Shown one piece after another: positions 1-3,840 of a stretch of 7,446 bases of DNA. Each line of letters starts with the position of its first letter. Positions within the stretch are counted from its first letter, which is position 1. A program made the position numbers and the translations under genes. The notes beneath the pieces are model-generated. The model was not told the DNA's origin. It worked only from the letters and a program-made list of their open reading frames with translations, and did not search any database. Origin of the DNA: DASWIG01 sp965371445 (lineage in GTDB: Bacteria; Acidobacteriota; Thermoanaerobaculia; Multivoradales; J023); NCBI GenBank assembly GCA_965371445.1, contig CBDUYN010000298.1, positions 1-7,446 on the forward strand. Direction: 5' to 3'.

Positions 1-54
1 TCTGACAATTTTGGACCAAGGGGTTGACACAGGGTGTCTTCAGCCGTCTTTCCA

Positions 55-159
55 GTCCATAGCACGGGTCTTCAGGCCCGTTGCGGGGCCGGCGCGAGGC
101 ACGGAAGCTCCGAGAGGCTCGACGCCCTCGCAACGGGCCTGAAGACCCGTGCTATGGAC
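55..159. repeat. 31-bp perfect inverted repeat, REP-like palindromic pair
   Basis: The left arm (55-85) and right arm (129-159) are exact reverse complements over 31 bases, separated by a 43-base GC-rich spacer (86-128). Each arm is itself a weaker palindrome with core ACGGGTC-TTCA-GGCCCGT, so either small paired hairpins or one large cruciform/hairpin is possible. Outside the exact arms the similarity continues imperfectly: CTTCAGCC-GTCTTTCC at 39-53 resembles the reverse complement of 160-179. A two-unit inverted arrangement is typical of REP/BIME elements. A close relative of the right arm lies at 3159-3183 (23 of 25 bases identical). The mobilising enzyme, if any, is not in this window. 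Confidence 0.8.
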
Positions 160-164
160 GAGAA

Positions 165-182
165 AGCCGGCTGAAGCCGGCT
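165..182. repeat. Doubled palindromic box AGCCGGCT-GA-AGCCGGCT
   Basis: Two identical copies of the 8-base self-complementary box AGCCGGCT (165-172 and 175-182) are separated by GA. The block lies 5 bases after the right arm of the 31-bp inverted repeat and is probably an outer part of the same composite element. GCCGGCTT boxes reappear downstream of msrB (3717-3751). No function can be assigned from sequence. Confidence 0.6.
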
Positions 183-253
183 CAGAAGAGGTTTGACCCC
201 GGGGTGGACGTGGCGACACAGGGTTCGTTCCTGGGACGATAGAGAAAGCCAGA

Positions 254-268
254 CAAGGCCAAGCCTTG
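254..268. repeat. Short hairpin CAAGGC-CAA-GCCTTG
   Basis: A perfect 6+6 bp inverted repeat with a 3-base loop. No T-tract follows, so it is not a classical intrinsic terminator. It lies about 60 bp upstream of the dnaB -35 box and could be a protein-binding site, part of the repeat cluster, or chance. Confidence 0.4.
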
Positions 269-330
269 CCGTCACGACCTCCGAGGCTGACCATCCACCT
301 CCTGAGACTCCGATCCGGGCATCCAGGTGC

Positions 331-358
331 TTGACCTTGCCACTCGGCCGCTTATGAT
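331..358 (+). promoter_or_regulatory. Sigma70-type promoter of dnaB-radA
   Basis: TTGACC (331-336, 5/6 to TTGACA) and TATGAT (353-358, 5/6 to TATAAT) are separated by 16 bases. Transcription would start near 365, leaving a ~37-base leader that contains a purine-rich Shine-Dalgarno-like stretch, GAGAAAGGGA (381-390), before the ATG at 402. The in-frame GTG at 327 and ATGs at 354/357 lie upstream of or inside the promoter boxes, so they would not be on this mRNA. This supports the 402 start for DnaB. Confidence 0.65.
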
Positions 359-401
359 GGATCCTTTCCGTTTCCCGTCCGAGAAAGGGATCCGTACGAC
401 G

Positions 402-1784
402 ATGCTCGATGTCTTGCCGCAACAACAGGATCGCCCGCCACCGTCGGTGGCGCAGGCCCTGCCGCACAGTGAGGAGTCGGAGCGGGCTGTGCTCGCCGCG
501 GTCCTGCTCTCGCCGAAAGTGCTGCCCAAGGTCAGCGGACGCCTGGTGGTCGAGGACTTCTACCTCGAGCGTCACCAGATGCTCTACCAGGCGATGCTGG
601 AGCTCCTGGAAGCGGGTACCGAGATCGACCTGCGGACGGTCCAGGCACGCCTCGAGCACCGGGGATTCTTCGAAAAAGTCGGCGGCATGGCCTATCTCGC
701 GGGCCTCGACCTCGACCTGCCGGACATCGGCCGGGTCGAGGCCTACGTGGAGATCGTCAAGGACCGTTCGCTGCGGCGACGCCTGATCCGCGGCTGTACC
801 GACGTCGCCCGCAGCTGCATCGACGGCGGCCTCGACGCCCAGGAGGCCCTGGGGCAAGCCGAGGAGCTCGTCTTCAGCGTCGGCGAAGAGGCGGTCCACC
901 GCGGCTTCACGCCGCTCGCCGAGATCTACGAGTCGACGATGGCCCAGCTCGAGGAGCGCACCGGCGGGATGATCGGCCTGGTGACCGGCTTCCACGACTG
1001 GGACCGGATGACCCAGGGCCTGGTGGACGGCAACCTCATCATCATCGCCGGCCGTCCGGGTATGGGCAAGACGAGCTTCGCCTTGAACGTCGCCCAGCAG
1101 GTGGCGATCCGCGAGGGCTGCGGGGTCGGGATCTTCTCGCTGGAGATGAGCGAAGACGAGCTGGCGCTGCGCATCCTCGCCTCGGAGGCCGACCTGCCGT
1201 TCGGGAGCCTGCGCTCCGGCAAGCTCTCGGAGCGGCAGTGGACCAAGCTCTACGAAACCGTCCGCAAGACGACCCAGGCGCCCCTTTACATCGACGACTC
1301 GCCCAACCCGTCGCTGCTCGAGATCATGTCGAAGACCCGGCGCCTCAAGGCCGAGAAGGACCTGAAGCTCCTGGTCGTCGACTACATGCAACTGATGCAG
1401 GCGGGCGGCAAGTACGAGAGCCGCCAGCTGGAGATCGCCGCCATCAGCCGCGGCTTGAAGCAGCTCGCCAAGGAGCTGGAGATCCCGGTCATGGCGCTCT
1501 CGCAGCTCTCGCGTCAGCCCGAGCGGCGCGCCGGCGACCATCGTCCCCAGCTTGCCGACCTGCGCGAGTCGGGCTCGATCGAGCAGGACGCCGACATGGT
1601 CTGTTTCATCTACCGCGACGAGATGTACAACAAGGACGATCCCGACAACAAGAACCTCGCCGAGCTGATCGTCGCCAAGCACCGCAACGGCGAGACCGGC
1701 ACCGTCGAGCTCGTCTTCCTGGGCGAGAACACGAGCTTCCGCAACCTCGACACGACCCACACCGACCCCGGGACGCCCTTCTAG
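402..1784 (+). CDS. dnaB: Replicative DNA helicase DnaB
   Basis: Hexameric ring helicase that unwinds DNA 5'-3' at the replication fork and recruits primase. The 460-residue protein has the usual family length. The N-terminal domain begins with ALPHSEESERAVL (residues 19-31), the DnaB N-terminal signature, followed by a helical collar and a linker to about residue 190. The C-terminal RecA-like motor has Walker A GRPGMGKTS (217-225), the FSLEM motif with the likely catalytic Glu (E248), Walker B LVVDY (324-328, D327), the ALSQLSR sensor loop (Q368) and the KHRNG arginine-finger motif (R428). I chose ATG 402 because it follows a leader with GAAAGGGA and lies downstream of a good promoter at 331-358. 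In-frame starts at 327, 354 and 357 would overlap that promoter. No intein is seen. It is the first gene of an operon with radA, whose GTG directly follows this TAG stop. Confidence 0.97.
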   Translation: MLDVLPQQQDRPPPSVAQALPHSEESERAVLAAVLLSPKVLPKVSGRLVVEDFYLERHQMLYQAMLELLEAGTEIDLRTVQARLEHRGFFEKVGGMAYLAGLDLDLPDIGRVEAYVEIVKDRSLRRRLIRGCTDVARSCIDGGLDAQEALGQAEELVFSVGEEAVHRGFTPLAEIYESTMAQLEERTGGMIGLVTGFHDWDRMTQGLVDGNLIIIAGRPGMGKTSFALNVAQQVAIREGCGVGIFSLEMSEDELALRILASEADLPFGSLRSGKLSERQWTKLYETVRKTTQAPLYIDDSPNPSLLEIMSKTRRLKAEKDLKLLVVDYMQLMQAGGKYESRQLEIAAISRGLKQLAKELEIPVMALSQLSRQPERRAGDHRPQLADLRESGSIEQDADMVCFIYRDEMYNKDDPDNKNLAELIVAKHRNGETGTVELVFLGENTSFRNLDTTHTDPGTPF

Positions 1785-3158
1785 GTGGCGGCGCGCCGTT
1801 CGTCCTACGTCTGCCAGAGCTGCGGCCATGAGTCGCCGAAATGGCTCGGACGCTGCCCGGAGTGCGAGGTGTGGGGGAGCCTGGTGGAGGAGGCGCCGCA
1901 ACCGGTGGCGCCGTCGCCGGGACGCGGCAAGGTCGAGCCGGCGGTGGCCGTGCCGCTGTGCGAGGTCGTTGACGACGACGTCACCCGTTTCCCGAGCGGC
2001 CTGGGTTTGCTCGACCGGGTGCTGGGCGGCGGTGTCGTCGCCGGTGCCTCGGTCCTGCTGGCGGGGGAGCCCGGAATCGGCAAGTCGACGCTCCTCCTAC
2101 AGTTGGCCGCCAAGCTCTCGAGCCGCGGTCTCTCGGTGCTGTATCTGAGCGCCGAAGAGTCGCCGCGGCAGCTGCGTCTGCGTTCCGAGCGCCTGGGCTG
2201 TGGCGAAGCGAGCTTCCTGGTGGCCGGCGAGACCCGGCTCGAAGCGCTCGTCGAAACGGTCGAGCAGAGCCGTCCCGACGCCGTCCTGGTCGATTCGATC
2301 CAGGCGATTCGAAGCCTCGACCTCGAAAGCCCACCGGGCTCGATCGGCCAGGTACGCCATGCCGCCGACCGTCTCGTCGAGGTGGCGAAGCGCCGCCACA
2401 TCCCGCTTTTCCTGGTCGGGCACGTCACCAAGGACGGCGCCATCGCCGGTCCCAAGAGCCTGGAGCACGTGGTCGACACGGTCCTTACGTTCGAGGGGGA
2501 GAGCCACTCCGAGCACCGCATCTTGCGGGCGCTCAAGAACCGCTTCGGGGCGACGGGCGAGGTGGCGATGTTCGAGATGCACGACTCGGGATTGGTCGAG
2601 GTCCTCGATCCTTCGCGGGTGCTCTTGGCGCTTCGGCGCGGCGGTGCTCCGGGGTCGGTGGTGGCGGCGAGCGTGCACGGCTCGCGGCCGCTTCTCGTCG
2701 AGGTGCAGGCGTTGGTCCACCCGACGAGCTTTCCGTCGCCGCGGCGCATGGGCGTGGGGCTCGACTCGAACCGAGTGACTCTTTTGGTGGCGGTTCTCGC
2801 CCGTTTCGCGGGCCTTGCCCTGGGCGAGAGCGATCTTTTTCTAAACGTCGTCGGAGGCTTGACGGTCCGCGAGCCGGCGCTCGACCTGGCGGTGGCGGCG
2901 GCCTTGCTCTCGGCTTGCCGTGGGTTGCCGGTCCCCGAGGGGGCGGCTTTCTTCGGCGAGGTGGGGCTTTTGGGCGAGGTGCGGCCGGTGTCGCGGGCCG
3001 AGGCGCGGCTGCGCGAGGTGGCGGCGCTGGGCTTCGAGCGCGCCTACGTGCCGCGCCTCGACGGCGTCCATGTGCCGGCGGGACTTCAAACGGAGCTCGT
3101 CGATGACGTCGCGTCGCTCGCCACGGCGCTGTTTGGCGAGCGGCTTCTTCACCCATAG
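1785..3158 (+). CDS. radA: DNA repair protein RadA (Sms), ATP-dependent recombination helicase
   Basis: RadA/Sms is a cytosolic ATPase that promotes branch migration and processing of recombination intermediates. The 457-residue protein is of normal family length with all expected parts: an N-terminal zinc finger (C10, C13, C24, C27; YVCQSCG...GRCPEC), a RecA-like core with Walker A GEPGIGKST (94-102) and Walker B VLVDS (167-171), the RadA-specific KNRFG motif (251-255), and a C-terminal Lon-protease-like domain (about 280-450) without evident protease function. The start is GTG at 1785, abutting the dnaB TAG stop with no gap and in the same frame. This suggests termination-reinitiation coupling; the only upstream purine stretch, GGGA, lies inside the dnaB end. 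The final Pro codon and the TAG stop fall inside a palindromic repeat (3154-3183), so the element supplies the end of the gene. The RadA identification is secure. Confidence 0.97.
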   Translation: MAARRSSYVCQSCGHESPKWLGRCPECEVWGSLVEEAPQPVAPSPGRGKVEPAVAVPLCEVVDDDVTRFPSGLGLLDRVLGGGVVAGASVLLAGEPGIGKSTLLLQLAAKLSSRGLSVLYLSAEESPRQLRLRSERLGCGEASFLVAGETRLEALVETVEQSRPDAVLVDSIQAIRSLDLESPPGSIGQVRHAADRLVEVAKRRHIPLFLVGHVTKDGAIAGPKSLEHVVDTVLTFEGESHSEHRILRALKNRFGATGEVAMFEMHDSGLVEVLDPSRVLLALRRGGAPGSVVAASVHGSRPLLVEVQALVHPTSFPSPRRMGVGLDSNRVTLLVAVLARFAGLALGESDLFLNVVGGLTVREPALDLAVAAALLSACRGLPVPEGAAFFGEVGLLGEVRPVSRAEARLREVAALGFERAYVPRLDGVHVPAGLQTELVDDVASLATALFGERLLHP

Positions 3159-3183
3159 AACGGGCCTCAAGGCCCGTGCTATG
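3154..3183. repeat. Palindromic REP-like element overlapping the radA stop codon
   Basis: The palindrome reads CATAG-A-ACGGGCCT, CA, then AGGCCCGT-G-CTATG: 13 pairs in a 14-position stem with a single A/G mismatch around a tiny loop. Its right part (3159-3183) matches 132-156 upstream of dnaB at 23 of 25 positions, so it belongs to the same family. It contains the radA stop codon (TAG 3156-3158). As RNA it would form a strong 3'-end hairpin that could stabilise or terminate the dnaB-radA transcript, but no U-tract follows. Confidence 0.8.
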
Positions 3184-3229
3184 ACCATGGCTTCAGGCGC
3201 CGTAGCGGGGAATATCGCCGTCCCGCCGA

Positions 3230-3245
3230 GTGTTCTCAGGAACAC
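3230..3245. promoter_or_regulatory. Perfect palindrome upstream of msrB, candidate operator
   Basis: GTGTTC-TCAG-GAACAC is a perfect 6+6 bp inverted repeat with a 4-base centre, ending 21 bases before the msrB Shine-Dalgarno sequence (GGAGGAG, 3267-3273). The dyad size and position fit a dimeric repressor operator or a short leader hairpin. I did not match it to a named regulator; the half-site order differs from the Gram-positive LexA box (GAAC-N4-GTTC). No clear -35/-10 pair is visible around it. Confidence 0.4.
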
Positions 3246-3275
3246 AGGCCGAGCCCGCCAACCGACGGAGGAGCC

Positions 3276-3668
3276 ATGAGCGAGAAAATGAACAAGACCG
3301 AGGCCGACTGGCGCGAGACCCTCGACGACGAGCAGTACCGCGTGCTGCGCGAGAAAGGAACCGAGCGCGCCTTCACCGGCGCCTACTGGGACCACAAGGG
3401 CGACGGCGTCTATCGCTGCGCGGGCTGCGGCCAGGAGCTTTTCCGCTCCGCCACCAAGTTCGACTCGGGTACCGGCTGGCCGAGCTTCTACGAGCCGGTG
3501 GACGAGAAGGCGGTCGACACCGAGACCGACCCGTCGCTCGGGATGACCCGCACGGAGGTGCTGTGCAGCCGCTGCGACGGGCACCTCGGGCACGCCTTCC
3601 CCGACGGACCGGCACCGACGGGCCTGCGCTACTGCATCAACTCCGCGTCCCTCGATTTCAGGACGTAG
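3276..3668 (+). CDS. msrB: Peptide-methionine (R)-S-oxide reductase MsrB
   Basis: Reduces the R-epimer of methionine sulfoxide in oxidised proteins back to methionine, normally with thioredoxin as donor. The 130-residue protein covers the whole SelR/MsrB domain with no signal peptide, so it is probably cytoplasmic. Two CxxC pairs (C48/C51, C97/C100) form the structural zinc site. The conserved GWPSFYEP (67-74) and GHLGHAFPDGP (102-112) lead to the catalytic Cys, C120, in RYCINSASL. The position that holds the recycling Cys in many MsrBs (SGCGWPSF) is Thr66 here, so regeneration probably uses direct thioredoxin attack or another reductant. The start at 3276 follows a strong GGAGGAG Shine-Dalgarno (3267-3273); the ATG at 3288 is too far from it. 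It stands alone, 117 bp after radA, with no msrA next to it. Confidence 0.96.
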   Translation: MSEKMNKTEADWRETLDDEQYRVLREKGTERAFTGAYWDHKGDGVYRCAGCGQELFRSATKFDSGTGWPSFYEPVDEKAVDTETDPSLGMTRTEVLCSRCDGHLGHAFPDGPAPTGLRYCINSASLDFRT

Positions 3669-3715
3669 AAGACGGCTTTCCCCGACCGCATGACGGGCGG
3701 CCGTAGGAGAGGAAA

Positions 3716-3753
3716 CGCCGGCTTCCGAGTCGGGTCAAGCCGCGCCGGCTTCC
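3716..3753. repeat. GCCGGCTT-box repeats between msrB and the kinase
   Basis: The 11-mer CGCCGGCTTCC occurs twice in direct orientation (3716-3726 and 3743-3753). Between the copies, CGGCTT (3719-3724) can pair with AAGCCG (3737-3742) across a 12-base loop. The box resembles the AGCCGGCT units at 165-182 and may be a degenerate member of the same repeat cluster. Its location 3' of msrB would also fit a weak terminator, but no T-tract follows. Confidence 0.45.
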
Positions 3754-3759
3754 CACCCA

Positions 3760-3788
3760 GACATTGTGGTCGCTCCTGGGGTTAGAAT
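3760..3788 (+). promoter_or_regulatory. Weak candidate promoter for the histidine kinase
   Basis: TAGAAT (3783-3788) is a good -10 match (5/6), but the region 17 bases upstream (GACATT, 3760-3765) is a poor -35. Transcription would start near 3795, giving a leader of about 45 bases. The context GTTAGAATGG resembles the dnaB -10 context CTTATGATGG. A separate promoter is plausible because the gap from msrB is 172 bp, but the evidence is thin. Confidence 0.3.
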
Positions 3789-3840
3789 GGCCTCTTTGAC
3801 GATCTGATCGGAGCTTGTCTGGCGTCGGAAGTCACCCCAG

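Larger units (their letters stand above)
1..330. other. Non-coding leader region upstream of dnaB, rich in inverted repeats
   Basis: I see no convincing gene here. Short open frames exist, but they run through the inverted repeats and encode low-complexity peptides. The first ~20 bases (TCTGACAATTTTGGACC) are noticeably more AT-rich than the rest. The region contains the 31-bp inverted repeat (55-159), a doubled AGCCGGCT box (165-182), a CAAGGC/GCCTTG hairpin (254-268), and the 10-mer GACACAGGGT twice in direct orientation (26-35 and 214-223). No rplI or rpsR gene, common dnaB neighbours in other bacteria, is present in these bases. Confidence 0.6.

Noticed and set aside
24..53. Promoter from TTGACA at 24-29
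   Set aside because: No acceptable -10 box lies 15-19 bases downstream; the sequence there is CGTCTTTCC-like. The dnaB promoter at 331-358 is far better.
55..159. Possible CRISPR repeats
   Set aside because: The units are inverted rather than direct, only two occur together, and there are no regular spacers or cas genes.
72..1901. Long minus-strand open frame (about 609 codons) antisense to dnaB
   Set aside because: It mirrors dnaB codon structure in high-GC DNA, its product is Leu/Val/Arg/Asp-rich without recognisable motifs, and it runs through the inverted repeats. DnaB on the + strand has every family motif.
3154..3183. Classical rho-independent terminator after radA
   Set aside because: The stem is strong, but no T-tract follows (ACCATGGC comes next), and the sequence clearly belongs to the repeat family seen upstream of dnaB. 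A termination role is possible but not shown.
2097..3593. Minus-strand open frames antisense to radA and msrB
   Set aside because: No motifs, Arg/Pro-rich low-complexity products, and no plausible promoter or ribosome-binding sites. The + strand proteins are complete known families.
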